From Methylococcus geothermalis (GTDB taxonomy: Bacteria; Pseudomonadota; Gammaproteobacteria; Methylococcales; Methylococcaceae): a stretch of 64,000 nt of DNA. A program made the translations under genes and the position numbers. This document shows positions 27,257 through 37,205 of this stretch, piece after piece; position 1 is the stretch's first letter, and each line of letters opens with the position of its first letter. The notes under the pieces were generated by a model, which saw nothing but the letters and a program-made list of their open reading frames with translations, had not been told where the DNA came from and searched no databases. The stretch lies in the NCBI RefSeq assembly GCF_012769535.1, contig NZ_CP046565.1:1440501-1504500 (forward strand), given 5' to 3'.

Positions 27257-28018
27257 CTATGCCTGTGGCGCTTCCTCGTCAAGCGCAAGAAAAGCAGTTT
27301 CGATTGAGCAGCCGCCACCGATCAATTCGGGAATCGAGGACCAGCACGGTGTCGCGGGAATCAGCCGCTGTCGGCGCTTGATCGCTCGAACCGCATAAGC
27401 CGTCGCTAAACGGGCACGGGAACGGTTCAGGAGAGAGCCGCTGTTCGGGAGGCAGCATTCCGGGGTCAGGCTGAAGCCGGCGACCAGGGAGGTTTCCAGA
27501 TGGAGGCTTCGCAGCCAGGCAATCAGGCGAGACGGCGTGATCAGGCTGATCTCCGTTTTTTTAAGAAGCAGGGGGATGCAGCGTGGCAGGTTCTTTGGGT
27601 TCCAAGGGTTGAGTGCGATGACGTGAAGTTCTCCCTGAGGCTTGAGAATGCGCTCACACTCTTTCAGTATCCAATAGGGATCACCGGAAAACTCGAGTAC
27701 GTGCACGATGTAGATGACGTCGATGCTCTGGGCGCCGAACGGGATTTCATTCGGGGCGGCAATGACCGGCGCGGGCGCACGGTGGGCCGTCTTCGGCCCG
27801 GTGGTGACGAGGCACGAGATGCCGGCCGGGCAGCCTTCAAGGGGCGGCATGTCGCCTGGGCACCCAACTTGTAATGTAATCTGATTGTAAGTAAGCTTTA
27901 GCCCACTCGACAAATAATGGAATTCCAATCGCTTGAGTGCCTGCCCCGGCGTCGTGGCTCGATACCATTCAGAGAATATCTCATGAGGGTGTTGAGCAAA
28001 GCCTTTGTTTGTACTCAT
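27257..28018 (-). CDS. YafS-like class I SAM-dependent methyltransferase
   Basis: A 253-residue protein with a Methyltransf_11-like core. LQVGCPGDMPPLEG aligns with the SAM motif I region but is atypical, lacking the classic GxGxG. IPFGAQSIDVIYIVHVLEFSGDPYWILKE in part is the central acidic/hydrophobic strand, and ERILKPQGELHVIALNPWN is typical post-motif sequence of this subfamily. The substrate is unknown. It diverges from mltD with only 59 bases between starts; yafS and mltD are also near neighbours in other gammaproteobacteria, which supports the YafS comparison. Confidence 0.75.
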   Translation of the reverse strand: MSTNKGFAQHPHEIFSEWYRATTPGQALKRLEFHYLSSGLKLTYNQITLQVGCPGDMPPLEGCPAGISCLVTTGPKTAHRAPAPVIAAPNEIPFGAQSIDVIYIVHVLEFSGDPYWILKECERILKPQGELHVIALNPWNPKNLPRCIPLLLKKTEISLITPSRLIAWLRSLHLETSLVAGFSLTPECCLPNSGSLLNRSRARLATAYAVRAIKRRQRLIPATPCWSSIPELIGGGCSIETAFLALDEEAPQA

Positions 28019-28077
28019 AGAGTTGAGCGGCCTGTTGTAGCTAGCCTCAGCCAGCAGCCTAACTGAGGGAGTATTTC

Positions 28078-29772
28078 ATGAAGCGATTTCCGCTCCGTCC
28101 GCGATTGCTCGTCACCGTGTCGCTGGTGGCACTGCTTCTTCCAGGCTGTGCCAGCAAGTCCAATAACCTGAAAGCATTGACTCCGGAGCCCCGGTTCGGG
28201 GCTGCTTCCGAGGAAGCAGCCAAGGGCGGCCGATCCAAGAAGGAGAAGCAGGCATCCCCAGGTTCCCGGTACGACACGTTGTGGGAACGAATGTTCTCGC
28301 TGTACGCCTTGCCCAACGTGGAACATCGCGCCATAGACCGCGAAGTGTCGTGGTTCATCAACCATCCCGATTACCTAAAGCGTGCGCAGAGGCGTGCCGA
28401 ACCCTTCCTATATACCATCGTTCGGCAGCTTGAGAAACAGAAGATGCCAGGAGAGTTGGCACTGTTGCCCATTGTCGAAAGCGCGTTCCAGCCGCATGCG
28501 GTTTCTCCTGCCAGGGCTGCAGGGATCTGGCAGTTCATCCCGGAAACGGGGCGTCGCTACGGCTTGAAGCGGAGCCGTTCGTACGACGGGCGCCGCGATG
28601 TTTATGCCTCGACGCGGGCGGCAATCAAATACCTCAAAAAACTCAACAACGATTTCAACGGCGACTGGCTTCTGGCCGTGGCGGCCTACAATTGCGGCGA
28701 AGGGGCGGTCGCCAAGGCGATACAACGAAACGAAGCGCGGAATTTGCCGACCGACTTCTGGTCGCTGGATTTGCCGGAGGAGACGAAGGCCTACGTGCCC
28801 CGGTTGCTGGCCGTCTCGAAGGTGTTCGCGAACGCGGACAAGTATGCCATCGATCTGCATTACATTCCGAACGAAGCCATTTTCAAGCCGGTGAAGGTGA
28901 GTTCACAATTGGATCTTGCGCTGGCGGCGGATGCCGCCGACATGAGTCTGGAGCAGATGCTCGAATTGAATCCCGGCTTCAAGCATCAGCATACCGATAT
29001 CGAAGGTTCCTATCGTCTTTTCGTGCCTGCGGACAAGTCGCGGAAATTCAAGAAGGAGCTGGCCCGCCTGGCGATGGGGGGACAATTCGATGCCCGTCCC
29101 GAGGCATCTGGCGAGACCGGAAAGTTCGAATTCGGCCGACGCGAATCATCTGGCCCCTCTGCGGATGACGCTGCCGACCAGGCTTCTGCCCGGTCGGAGC
29201 GGAAGCCCGCGACCACCGGTGATGGGTCGGGTGATGCTTATCCGTCGAGCCGTTCGGAGCGGGCTTCGGCGAAGAGGTTGAATCGGGAGGACCGCTGGCA
29301 GGAGGTAGAGGTCGGGGAGCGGAATGGTTCACATGTCGTCGTCCGTCTCCGCGATGGGACCCGTCTCCGGGACGCTCCGATGCGGGAACATGAACGCGCA
29401 GACCAGACCGCCAAGGGAAAGCGCGGTCGCAATGAAGGCCCCAGCTTGTCCAACAAAGGAAAACACGGGGGGAAGGCTGACGACTGGAAAGTGATGGCAG
29501 ATTCGGCTCGCTCGCGCTCTGAGCCGTCTCACGATGGGCAAGGCGGAGGAAGCAAGGAAAAACATGGTTTGCTTAGATTGTCCGACCAAAGGCATGGCAG
29601 CGGGATCAATGCGTCGCAATCCATTCGCCATACCGTCAAGCCAGGGGAAACGCTGTTTGCCATTTCCCAGCGGTTTGGGGTCAGCGTCGCGGATCTCCGA
29701 AAATGGAATGGGGTGAAGGAAAACAAGATCGAAGCAGGCAGGAACATCAAGGTTTCAGCCGGAAAGGATTAA
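28078..29772 (+). CDS. mltD: Membrane-bound lytic murein transglycosylase D
   Basis: Peptidoglycan lytic transglycosylase anchored as a lipoprotein; 564 residues. The signal peptide ends in the lipobox LLPGC. The SLT domain includes ALLPIVESAFQPHAVSP with the catalytic Glu, AAGIWQFIPETGRRYGL and LAVAAYNCGEGAV. Residues about 337-514 are a low-complexity Ser/Arg/Lys/Glu-rich linker, unusually long. A single LysM domain ends the protein (HTVKPGETLFAISQRFGVS); relatives often have two or more. An AGGGAG site precedes the ATG. It diverges from the YafS-like gene. Confidence 0.92.
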   Translation: MKRFPLRPRLLVTVSLVALLLPGCASKSNNLKALTPEPRFGAASEEAAKGGRSKKEKQASPGSRYDTLWERMFSLYALPNVEHRAIDREVSWFINHPDYLKRAQRRAEPFLYTIVRQLEKQKMPGELALLPIVESAFQPHAVSPARAAGIWQFIPETGRRYGLKRSRSYDGRRDVYASTRAAIKYLKKLNNDFNGDWLLAVAAYNCGEGAVAKAIQRNEARNLPTDFWSLDLPEETKAYVPRLLAVSKVFANADKYAIDLHYIPNEAIFKPVKVSSQLDLALAADAADMSLEQMLELNPGFKHQHTDIEGSYRLFVPADKSRKFKKELARLAMGGQFDARPEASGETGKFEFGRRESSGPSADDAADQASARSERKPATTGDGSGDAYPSSRSERASAKRLNREDRWQEVEVGERNGSHVVVRLRDGTRLRDAPMREHERADQTAKGKRGRNEGPSLSNKGKHGGKADDWKVMADSARSRSEPSHDGQGGGSKEKHGLLRLSDQRHGSGINASQSIRHTVKPGETLFAISQRFGVSVADLRKWNGVKENKIEAGRNIKVSAGKD

Positions 29773-30035
29773 AATGCTGCCACCATGGCGATGGCGGAGG
29801 CACGATACTCGTTGATCTTGCCAGCGGTTCTTGCAATTCGGCCCAAGCGGCCTCAAGTCAGGCGAGAAGATTGTTCTGATCGTCTGTATTCTCCGATCCC
29901 CAGCGGGATCGTTCCCATGCTAGTCAGTTTTCGCCTCGGCCGGGCCTTCCTGCTTGATAGGGATGTTTTTCGGCTGCCGGCCGTGTAACCTCGTTCAGTC
30001 TGAATCCTCTCAAGTTATTGGAGTTATCAACCTAG
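29773..30035. other. Gap between mltD and rsfS
   Basis: 263 bases. A 67-codon frame (29785-29988) is present, but it has no ribosome site and no recognisable product. I see no clear promoter or terminator. Confidence 0.5.
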
Positions 30036-30380
30036 ATGCCTATGCAAATCGATTCGTTGCTCGAAATCGTCGTGGCCGCGTTGGATGAAGGCAAAGGGCG
30101 CGACGTCAAAATCATCGACCTGCGCGGAAAAACGGCCATCGCCGATTTCTTCGTGATCGCGAGCGGCACTTCCGACCGTCACGTCAGATCCCTGGCGGGG
30201 GGTGTCGAAGCCAGTGCCAAAGCGCATGCGCTTCATCCCTTCGGGCTAGAGGGGGAGGATTCCGGCGAATGGGTGGTGGTGGACCTCGGGGATGTCGTCG
30301 TGCATGTGATGAAGCCGCCGGTACGCGAGTTTTACCAACTCGAAAAGCTCTGGGCCGAAACCTTTCCTGCCGCCGCCTGA
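30036..30380 (+). CDS. rsfS: Ribosomal silencing factor RsfS
   Basis: Binds L14 on the 50S subunit and blocks subunit joining during slow growth. The 114-residue protein shows the family motifs DLRGKTAIADFFVIASGTSD, HVRSLA, EGEDSGEWVVVDLGDVVVHVM and REFYQLEKLW. It usually lies between nadD and rlmH; neither is here, so it is an isolated copy of the module. ATG at 30042 is an alternative start. An intrinsic terminator follows. Confidence 0.95.
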   Translation: MPMQIDSLLEIVVAALDEGKGRDVKIIDLRGKTAIADFFVIASGTSDRHVRSLAGGVEASAKAHALHPFGLEGEDSGEWVVVDLGDVVVHVMKPPVREFYQLEKLWAETFPAAA

Positions 30381-30396
30381 GCGGCTTGGCTTCGGG

Positions 30397-30442
30397 GACG
30401 CCGCGTACCGGCTACTGCGGCGGCGTCTTCTTCTGTTTTTTC
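30397..30442 (+). terminator. Intrinsic terminator after rsfS
   Basis: GACGCCGC (30397-30404) pairs with GCGGCGTC (30420-30427), followed by a T-rich tail containing six T in a row. The structure overlaps the 3' end of the convergent glycine-zipper gene. Confidence 0.6.
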
Positions 30443-30762
30443 TTCGATTGAGTGCTGGCTTGGCCTTGCCGATAGCCTTCGGCGTAGGTCTCCGCCTGGT
30501 TTTCTTTGTACTTCTGATACAGATAGCCGCCGGCCAGCCCCGCTGCGGCCCCGATACCCGCCCCCATGGCGGCATTGCCCGCCAGCGCTCCGATGACTGC
30601 CCCGCCTCCGGCACCGATCAGCGTGCCGGACGTCATGCGCTGCTGGCTCGGCGTCATCCCGGCACATCCGGCCATTCCGGCGGCAAGAATCAAAGCCGCG
30701 AAGCTGCGGGGGAAGTTGGCTACAACGGGGATGGCGCGAATGTTCGCAGGATGGCCGGTCAT
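30412..30762 (-). CDS. Glycine-zipper lipoprotein
   Basis: A 116-residue small envelope protein. The signal peptide ends in the lipobox AGMAGC. The mature part has a glycine zipper (LIGAGGGAVIGALAGNAA..GAGIGAAAG) that can pack in a membrane or oligomerise, then YLYQKYKENQ and a Lys/Gln-rich tail. Proteins of this kind occur widely in proteobacteria with poorly defined roles. The ATG at 30762 with AGAGG is preferred; the 24-residue frame extension would spoil the signal peptide. Convergent with rsfS. Confidence 0.8.
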   Translation of the reverse strand: MTGHPANIRAIPVVANFPRSFAALILAAGMAGCAGMTPSQQRMTSGTLIGAGGGAVIGALAGNAAMGAGIGAAAGLAGGYLYQKYKENQAETYAEGYRQGQASTQSKKKQKKTPPQ

Positions 30763-30850
30763 GGTGAACCTCTCCTTTGCTCTTTGCCAGGTCATGGAGA
30801 CGTGTTGCAGTTTATCAACTCGAGGCATGGGCATCTATGTGCCACGCGTG

Positions 30851-32926
30851 TCACGCGCCGACATAATGCAGTCCGTGATCTACCCAGCGGCCGAGCAGGG
30901 GCGCGACCAGTTCGGGGTGGCATTCGAGTAGCCGTTCGGCGTTCCGGGGGACCGTTTCGAGCAGGTCGGCGTCGCGGGCAAGGTCCGCGATCCGGAATCG
31001 GGCCAGCCCCGTCTGGCGGACGCCCAGAAACTCGCCTGGCCCCCGCAATTGGAGGTCTTTCTCGGCGATGACGAAACCATCCGAGGATTCCTTCAGGATT
31101 TTCAGCCTTTCTTTGCCGGTGGCGGAGAGCGGGGATTGATACAGGAGGATGCAGTAGGCCTCGCCCGGGCCGCGACCGACCCGTCCCCGAAGCTGGTGCA
31201 GCTGGGCGAGGCCCAGGCGCTCGGGATTCTCGATGATCATCAGGCCGGCATTGGGCACGTCTACGCCCACTTCGATCACCGTCGTCGCGACCAGGATGTC
31301 GGACTCGCCTGCCTTGAATTCCTGCATGACGAGATCCTTCTCGGAGGCTGACATACGGCCATGAAGCAGCCGGACGCGAAGGCCGGGGAGGGCCTCGGCG
31401 AGGCTGGCGGCGGTATTTTCGGCTGCCTCGCACTGCAGCGCTTCCGATTCCTCGATCAGGGTGCAGACCCAATAGGCTTGCCTGCCGCCGGCGATCCAGT
31501 TGCCGATGCGGTCGATGATTTCCGCTCGCCGCGTCGAAGGAATCACGCTGGTGACGACGGGTGTTCGTCCCGGCGGGAGTTCGTCGATGATCGAACAGTC
31601 CAGATCGGCGTAGCCTAGAATCGCCAGCGTGCGTGGAATCGGCGTCGCGGTCATGACCAATTGATGAGGCAGGACGGCGTCCGGATGGGCCTTGTCCCGC
31701 AGCGCCAGGCGCTGGTGGACCCCGAAGCGGTGCTGTTCGTCGATGATGATCAGGCCCAGCCTGTGGAACTCGACGGTCTGCTGGAACAGCGCATGAGTCC
31801 CGATGACCAGTGCCGCGTCGCCGGCCGCGACCGCCGACAAGGTGTCCCGTCGAGCCTGGCTCTTGAGCTTGCCGGTCAGCAGGGCAGTCGTGATGCCCGC
31901 GGGTTTCAACCAGGCGCTGAAGGTGCGGAAATGCTGTTCGGCCAGCAGCTCGGTGGGTGCCATGAGGGCGGTCTGCCAGCCGCTGGTCGCCGCCGCCAGC
32001 GCGGCATGGGCGGCGATGACCGTTTTGCCCGAGCCGACGTCGCCTTGCAGCAGGCGCATCATGGGGCGCCCGGCGCACAGATCGGACTCGATTTCCCGGA
32101 TCACCCGCCGCTGCGCCGCGGTGAGCGCAAAGGGCAGGCCGGCACTGAAGGATTCCTTGAGTACGGAATTCGTCCGCAGCAAAGGGGCGGACCGCCGACG
32201 GATTTCCTGCCGAAATCGGCCCAGGCTCAAATGGTGAGCGAGCAGTTCCTCGTAGGCCAGGCGTCGGCGGGCCCGTTCCAGGATGTCGTGCCGGCTATCG
32301 ACGGGGCGGTGCAAGCTGTGGACCGCATGCCACCAGGACATGGCATCGAGCACGGGTGACAGTTTCAGCGGGAACTCGACTGGATCGTCCGGGAACTGCC
32401 CGGCGATGCGCAGGGCTTGAGCCACGAGCCGCCGCAGGCTCTGCTGGCGCAAGCCGTCCGTGGTTGGGTAAACCGGGGTCAGCCCCGGTTCCAGGGGAGG
32501 GGAGGCGGTGCCGTTCAGACCTTCATATTCGGGGTGGACCATTTCCAGTCCGTGCGCCCCGAGGCGGGCCTCGCCGAAACAGCGAATCCGCCGGGTGCCG
32601 CTCAGCGCGCGGAGCTGTTCGGGCCGGAAATGGAAGAAGCGCAGATTGAGGAAGCCGGTGCCGTCGCTGATACGACAGATCAGCGAACGGCGTGTCGTGC
32701 CGGCGACATCCGCAAGCTCCACCTCGCCTTCCACTAGGGCGGACTGGCCGGGTTGCAGCGAGCCCAAGGGCGTGAGCCGGGTCCGATCCTCGTAGCGGAT
32801 GGGTAGGTGAAGCAGGAGGTCCTGCAGGCTGAAGATGCCGAGCTTGTTGAGGCGGGCTATCGTTTTTTCGCCCGCCCCCTGCAGGCTGCCCAGGGAGACC
32901 TGTCCCAGTGCCCGCGATTTCGTCAT
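30851..32926 (-). CDS. recG: ATP-dependent DNA helicase RecG
   Basis: Branch-migrating helicase that remodels stalled forks and Holliday junctions; 691 residues. The N-terminal wedge (OB) domain spans about 60-160. The helicase core shows Walker A LLQGDVGSGKTVIAA, motif II IIDEQHRFG (DEQH), motif III MTATPIPRTLA, and C-terminal motifs ATTVIEVGVDVPNA and QLRGRVGRGPGEAYC. It follows ridA by 13 bases in the rpoZ-spoT-ridA-recG series. Confidence 0.96.
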   Translation of the reverse strand: MTKSRALGQVSLGSLQGAGEKTIARLNKLGIFSLQDLLLHLPIRYEDRTRLTPLGSLQPGQSALVEGEVELADVAGTTRRSLICRISDGTGFLNLRFFHFRPEQLRALSGTRRIRCFGEARLGAHGLEMVHPEYEGLNGTASPPLEPGLTPVYPTTDGLRQQSLRRLVAQALRIAGQFPDDPVEFPLKLSPVLDAMSWWHAVHSLHRPVDSRHDILERARRRLAYEELLAHHLSLGRFRQEIRRRSAPLLRTNSVLKESFSAGLPFALTAAQRRVIREIESDLCAGRPMMRLLQGDVGSGKTVIAAHAALAAATSGWQTALMAPTELLAEQHFRTFSAWLKPAGITTALLTGKLKSQARRDTLSAVAAGDAALVIGTHALFQQTVEFHRLGLIIIDEQHRFGVHQRLALRDKAHPDAVLPHQLVMTATPIPRTLAILGYADLDCSIIDELPPGRTPVVTSVIPSTRRAEIIDRIGNWIAGGRQAYWVCTLIEESEALQCEAAENTAASLAEALPGLRVRLLHGRMSASEKDLVMQEFKAGESDILVATTVIEVGVDVPNAGLMIIENPERLGLAQLHQLRGRVGRGPGEAYCILLYQSPLSATGKERLKILKESSDGFVIAEKDLQLRGPGEFLGVRQTGLARFRIADLARDADLLETVPRNAERLLECHPELVAPLLGRWVDHGLHYVGA

Positions 32927-32939
32927 CGCTCTGGAGGCG

Positions 32940-33326
32940 TTAGTCCGGCAAGATCAGGACCGCATCCATTTCCACGCAAGCGCCGCGGGGGAGAGCAGCC
33001 ACGCCGATCGCGGCGCGCGCCGGATAAGGCTCGCCGAAATAGTTCGCCATGATTTCGTTGACCAGCGGAAAGTGCCCGAGATCGGTCAAGAACACGTTGA
33101 GCTTCACGATGTCTCTTAGCGTGCCCCCGGCGGCTTCGGCAACCGCGCCCAGATTGTCGAAAACCCGTCGGATCTGGACTTCCATGTTGTCGTCGACCAG
33201 CGTCATGGTGGCCGGATCGAGGGGGATCTGGCCGGACAGGTAGACGGTGTTGCCTACCTTGATCGCTTGGGAATAGGTGCCGATGGCCTTGGGTGCGTGA
33301 TCGGTGTGAATGACTTGGCGTGTCAT
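32940..33326 (-). CDS. ridA: RidA-family reactive intermediate/imine deaminase
   Basis: Small trimeric enzyme (128 residues) that hydrolyses 2-aminoacrylate and related enamines, protecting PLP enzymes. [20 protein letters not shown] opens the fold. [24 protein letters not shown]-like [13 protein letters not shown], and [21 protein letters not shown] (split here) hold the conserved Arg/Cys/Glu residues. The ATG overlaps the spoT stop (ATGA), so it is coupled to spoT. A frame extending upstream in this register lies within spoT and is not used. Confidence 0.95.
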   Translation of the reverse strand: MTRQVIHTDHAPKAIGTYSQAIKVGNTVYLSGQIPLDPATMTLVDDNMEVQIRRVFDNLGAVAEAAGGTLRDIVKLNVFLTDLGHFPLVNEIMANYFGEPYPARAAIGVAALPRGACVEMDAVLILPD

Positions 33327-35539
33327 GATTCTTTCTTTCTCAGTTCCGATTTGACTCTGGATATTTTCAGGACGATGCTCAATTTCCGCAATTCCCGCAT
33401 CACTCGTGCGAGGTGGACGCGATCCTTGACCCCGATGGTGAGGATGTCGGTGGATATCTGATCGTCCTGGTTGGTGATCTGGACGTTTTCGATGTCGGCT
33501 TCCATGCGCGAGATAGCCGAAGCGATCTGGGCGAGGGTGCCGACGCGGTTCATCAGCTCCAGGCGAATCATCGCCGGGAACATCCCGCTCGCCGCTCGAT
33601 CCCATTCCACGTCCAGGCTGTTGATCTGCTTGCGCCGCAGCTCGGCGGCGTTCTTGCAGTCGGTGACATGCACCACGATACCTTTGCCTGGATTGAAGAA
33701 ACCTACGATCGGGTCTCCCGGGATCGGCCGGCAACATTTCGCCAAGTTGACCACGACGCCCTCGGTGCCCTTGATGACGAGGGGCGTTCTTGCGCGTTTT
33801 TCGTCGGACGGCGATGACACGCCTTTGTGGATTTCCTGATCGCTTTGCAGCATCTGCTGCACCACCAGAAAGGGCAGCCGGTTCCCGAGCCCCAAGTCTT
33901 CCAGCAGGGATTCGAATGAAGGCAGATCGAGGCTTCGGGTAAAGTTGTCGATACAGTGTTGCGGAATCGCATCCAGATTCAGGCCGTGATTGGCCAGATC
34001 CTTTTCAAGCAGGCGCCGGCCGAGATTGACTGCCTCCTGCTTCTTGAAATTCCTCAGGTGGCTGCGGATGGCGGCCCGCGCCTTGGCCGTCACCACATAG
34101 TTCAGCCACAGTGGATTGGGCCGGGCCCAGGGCGCGGTGATGATTTCGATGGTCTGGCCGTTTTCGAGCACGCTGTGCAGTGGTGCGAGTACGCGGTTGA
34201 CCCGTGCCGAAACGCAGGAGTTGCCGATGTCGGTATGGACCGCATAGGCGAAATCGACGATGGTCGCCCCGCGCGGCAGCTTGATGATGCGGCCCTTCGG
34301 GGTGAAGACGTAACATTCGTGCTGGAACAGGTCGACCTTGAGGTTGTCCAGGAACTCCATGGAGTCGCCGGCGCTCTTCTGGATTTCCAGCAGGTCCTTG
34401 AGCCATTCGCGGGCCCGGGCCTGGCTGCCGGCGGCGGGGTCGGTTTCCGATTTGTACAGCCAGTGGGCGGCAATGCCCGACTCCGCCATGTGGTGCATCG
34501 CATGGGTGCGGATCTGGATTTCCAGCGGCAGGCCGAAGGGGCCGATCAGTACCGTATGCAGCGACTGGTAGCCGTTGGCCTTGGGCAAGGCGATGTAGTC
34601 CTTGAACCGACCGGGGATGGGTTTGTACAGATTGTGCACTACGCCCAACGCCCGGTAGCACTCGTCGGGCGAATCGACCACGATGCGGAAAGCGTAGACG
34701 TCGTAGACCTGGGCGAACGGGAGATGTTTGCCGCGCATCTTCTGGTACAGGCTGTAAAGATGCTTTTCCCGGCCGATGATCCGGGCGTCCGGCATGCCGC
34801 AGTCCTTGAGGCGTGTTTTCAGGGTCGACTCGATGGTGGCGAGGATTTCCTTGCGGTTGCCGCGCGCCTTTTTCACGCAGTGTTCGAGCACCCGGTACCG
34901 CATCGGGTACATGGCCGAGAATCCCAGGTTCTCGAGTTCCAGCCGGACTTCGTTCATCCCCAGCCGGTGGGCGATCGGGGCGTAAATGTCCAGGGTTTCC
35001 TTGGCGATGCGGTAGCGCCGCCCGGCATTCATCACGTCCAGCGTGCGCATGTTGTGCAGGCGGTCGGCCAGCTTCACCATGATGACGCGCAGATCCTTGA
35101 CCATCGCCAAGACCATCTTGCGAACATTCTCCGCCTGGGCTTCGGCGCGCGACTTGCAGTCGAGCTGGGTGAGCTTGCTGACACCGTCGACAAGTTCCGC
35201 CACTTCGGCGCCGAAGCGGGTGCTAAGGTCTTCCTTGGTCAGCGGCGTATCTTCGATGACGTCGTGGAGCAGGGCGGCCATGATGCCCTTGGCGTCCATC
35301 CGCATCTCGGCCAGGATGATCGCGACCGAAAGGGGATGGCAGACGTAAGGCTCGCCGCTCAGCCGGAGCTGTCCATCATGCGCCTTGGCTGCGACTTCGT
35401 AAGCCTGGTGGATTTCGGAAACCTGAGCCGGATCGAGGTAGCTCGACGTCAACGTGCCAAGCCGGCGCGCCAGTTTCTCCTGGGGCAGTTCCGCCGGCTC
35501 TTGCGGCAGCGGAGTATCGGCGATGGCGTAGGGACTCAT
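33323..35539 (-). CDS. spoT: Bifunctional (p)ppGpp synthetase/hydrolase
   Basis: Long RelA/SpoT homologue, 738 residues. HD hydrolase domain with HDVIEDT at 92-98 and [12 protein letters not shown], all intact. The synthetase domain has [28 protein letters not shown] and [20 protein letters not shown]; the RFKD form is the one seen in bifunctional rather than synthetase-only enzymes. TGS ([19 protein letters not shown]), a zinc-finger-like segment ([13 protein letters not shown]) and a C-terminal ACT domain follow. It lies 29 bases after rpoZ and overlaps ridA. Confidence 0.96.
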   Translation of the reverse strand: MSPYAIADTPLPQEPAELPQEKLARRLGTLTSSYLDPAQVSEIHQAYEVAAKAHDGQLRLSGEPYVCHPLSVAIILAEMRMDAKGIMAALLHDVIEDTPLTKEDLSTRFGAEVAELVDGVSKLTQLDCKSRAEAQAENVRKMVLAMVKDLRVIMVKLADRLHNMRTLDVMNAGRRYRIAKETLDIYAPIAHRLGMNEVRLELENLGFSAMYPMRYRVLEHCVKKARGNRKEILATIESTLKTRLKDCGMPDARIIGREKHLYSLYQKMRGKHLPFAQVYDVYAFRIVVDSPDECYRALGVVHNLYKPIPGRFKDYIALPKANGYQSLHTVLIGPFGLPLEIQIRTHAMHHMAESGIAAHWLYKSETDPAAGSQARAREWLKDLLEIQKSAGDSMEFLDNLKVDLFQHECYVFTPKGRIIKLPRGATIVDFAYAVHTDIGNSCVSARVNRVLAPLHSVLENGQTIEIITAPWARPNPLWLNYVVTAKARAAIRSHLRNFKKQEAVNLGRRLLEKDLANHGLNLDAIPQHCIDNFTRSLDLPSFESLLEDLGLGNRLPFLVVQQMLQSDQEIHKGVSSPSDEKRARTPLVIKGTEGVVVNLAKCCRPIPGDPIVGFFNPGKGIVVHVTDCKNAAELRRKQINSLDVEWDRAASGMFPAMIRLELMNRVGTLAQIASAISRMEADIENVQITNQDDQISTDILTIGVKDRVHLARVMRELRKLSIVLKISRVKSELRKKES

Positions 35540-35568
35540 GACGGCTGTCGGGGCGGTCTCCGGAAAGC

Positions 35569-35853
35569 TTAGATTTCGTCGTCCAGATCGGCCAGGTCGT
35601 CCCTGGGCGGGGCCGGCATCGGCCGTTCGATCGGGAAGCGGTCCGTTCTCACCTTTTCCTTCAGATAGGCCGGGCCGATGTGTCCTTCCGCGATTTCGCG
35701 CAAGGCAACCACCGTCGGCTTGTCGTTGTTCCAGGCCACCTTGGCTTCCTCGGGATGGCGCGCCAGCACGCGGGCCCGCTTGCTGGACAGCAGCACGAGC
35801 TGAAAACGGTTTTCGACTTTATCCAGGCAATCTTCGACGGTGATGCGCGCCAT
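35569..35853 (-). CDS. rpoZ: DNA-directed RNA polymerase omega subunit
   Basis: Omega subunit, 94 residues, which assists beta-prime folding and forms ppGpp site 1. [20 protein letters not shown] and [12 protein letters not shown] are signature segments; [15 protein letters not shown] follows. gmk, its usual upstream neighbour, is absent; pgk lies upstream instead. The spoT partnership fits stringent control. Confidence 0.97.
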   Translation of the reverse strand: MARITVEDCLDKVENRFQLVLLSSKRARVLARHPEEAKVAWNNDKPTVVALREIAEGHIGPAYLKEKVRTDRFPIERPMPAPPRDDLADLDDEI

Positions 35854-35990
35854 TGATGATCCTCAATCGGTAGCGATGGAAAAAACGGATAGTATGTACC
35901 GTAGTTCGGAAGCCGTGTACAGTTCATTTGACTCCCGAAGCGGTGATTTGTTGCGGACGCGATACAGCAAAGGTAGGGCTGTGTCGGGAT

Positions 35991-37166
35991 TCAAGCTGCG
36001 CGGTTCTCCAGCATGGCGACCGCCGGTAGTTGCTTGCCTTCGAGGAATTCCAGGAAAGCGCCGCCGCCCGTAGAAATATAAGAGATGCGGTCGCCGATGC
36101 CGTATTTGTCGATGGCCGCGAGGGTATCGCCGCCGCCGGCGATGGAAAACGCATCGCTTTCGGCGATGGCTAGCCCTAAGGTGCGTGTGCCTTCGCCGAA
36201 CTGGTCGAACTCGAAGACACCCACCGGGCCGTTCCAGACCACCGTCCCGGCGCGGCCGACATAGTCGGCATAGCGTCTGGCGGTCTCGGGGCCGATGTCG
36301 AAGATCATCTCGTCGTCGGCGACGTCCGCAACGTTCTTGACCACAGCGGGTTCGGCCGCGTCGAACTGTTTCCCGACGACGACATCGACCGGCACCGGAA
36401 TCTCGCCTCCCTTGACTTTCGCGGCCTCCATCAGGCGCCGGGCTTCGGCGACCAGATCTTCCTCATACAGCGATTTCCCGATGTTGAACCCAGCCGCCTT
36501 GATGAAGGTGTTGGCGATGCCGCCGCCGACGATGAGCTGATCGACCACTTGCGAAAGGGAGTCGAGCACCGTCAACTTCGTCGAGACCTTCGAGCCGCCG
36601 ACGATGGCGACCAGCGGCCGTGCCGGGGCATGCAGGGCCTTGCCCAATGCATCCAGTTCCGCCGCCAGCAGGAGGCCGGCGCAGGCGACGGGCGCGAACT
36701 TGCCGACGCCGTGCGTCGAAGCTTCGGCACGATGCGCCGTGCCGAAGGCATCCATCACGTAGACGTCGCACAGCGCGGCGAGCTTGCGGGCCAAGGTCTC
36801 ATCGTCCTTCTTCTCTCCCTTGTTGAAGCGGACGTTCTCGAATAGTACGACCGAACCGGCGGCAGGATCGACGCCATCGAGGTAGTTCTTCACCAACTGC
36901 ACCGGCCTGCCCAGCAGTTCGGACAGCCGCTGGGCCACGGGCTGCAAGGAAAATTCCTCGGCATATTCCCCTTCGGTGGGGCGGCCGAGATGCGACATCA
37001 GCATCACCGTGGCGCCTGCGTCCAGCGCGTGGCGAATGGTCGGCAGCGCGGCGCGGATGCGGGCGTCGCTGGCGACCTTGCCGTCCTTGACGGGGACGTT
37101 GAAGTCTTCCCGGATCAGGACGCGTTTGCCCGCGAGATCGATGTCGGTCATGCGTTTGAAAGCCAT
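35991..37166 (-). CDS. pgk: Phosphoglycerate kinase
   Basis: Glycolytic/Calvin-cycle enzyme interconverting 1,3-bisphosphoglycerate and 3-phosphoglycerate; 391 residues. N-domain substrate motifs: [25 protein letters not shown] and [15 protein letters not shown]-domain nucleotide motifs: [31 protein letters not shown] and [21 protein letters not shown] lies just before the ATG at 37166; eleven upstream in-frame codons are excluded. gap, tkt and fba are not adjacent. Confidence 0.96.
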   Translation of the reverse strand: MAFKRMTDIDLAGKRVLIREDFNVPVKDGKVASDARIRAALPTIRHALDAGATVMLMSHLGRPTEGEYAEEFSLQPVAQRLSELLGRPVQLVKNYLDGVDPAAGSVVLFENVRFNKGEKKDDETLARKLAALCDVYVMDAFGTAHRAEASTHGVGKFAPVACAGLLLAAELDALGKALHAPARPLVAIVGGSKVSTKLTVLDSLSQVVDQLIVGGGIANTFIKAAGFNIGKSLYEEDLVAEARRLMEAAKVKGGEIPVPVDVVVGKQFDAAEPAVVKNVADVADDEMIFDIGPETARRYADYVGRAGTVVWNGPVGVFEFDQFGEGTRTLGLAIAESDAFSIAGGGDTLAAIDKYGIGDRISYISTGGGAFLEFLEGKQLPAVAMLENRAA

Positions 37167-37205
37167 CAGATGCTCCTTTGTGTTCTTGAATCTTGGCATC
37201 GCCGC

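Noticed and set aside
29785-29988. 67-codon frame between mltD and rsfS
   Set aside because: No ribosome site, no signal or fold, and no clear promoter; listed only as gap content.
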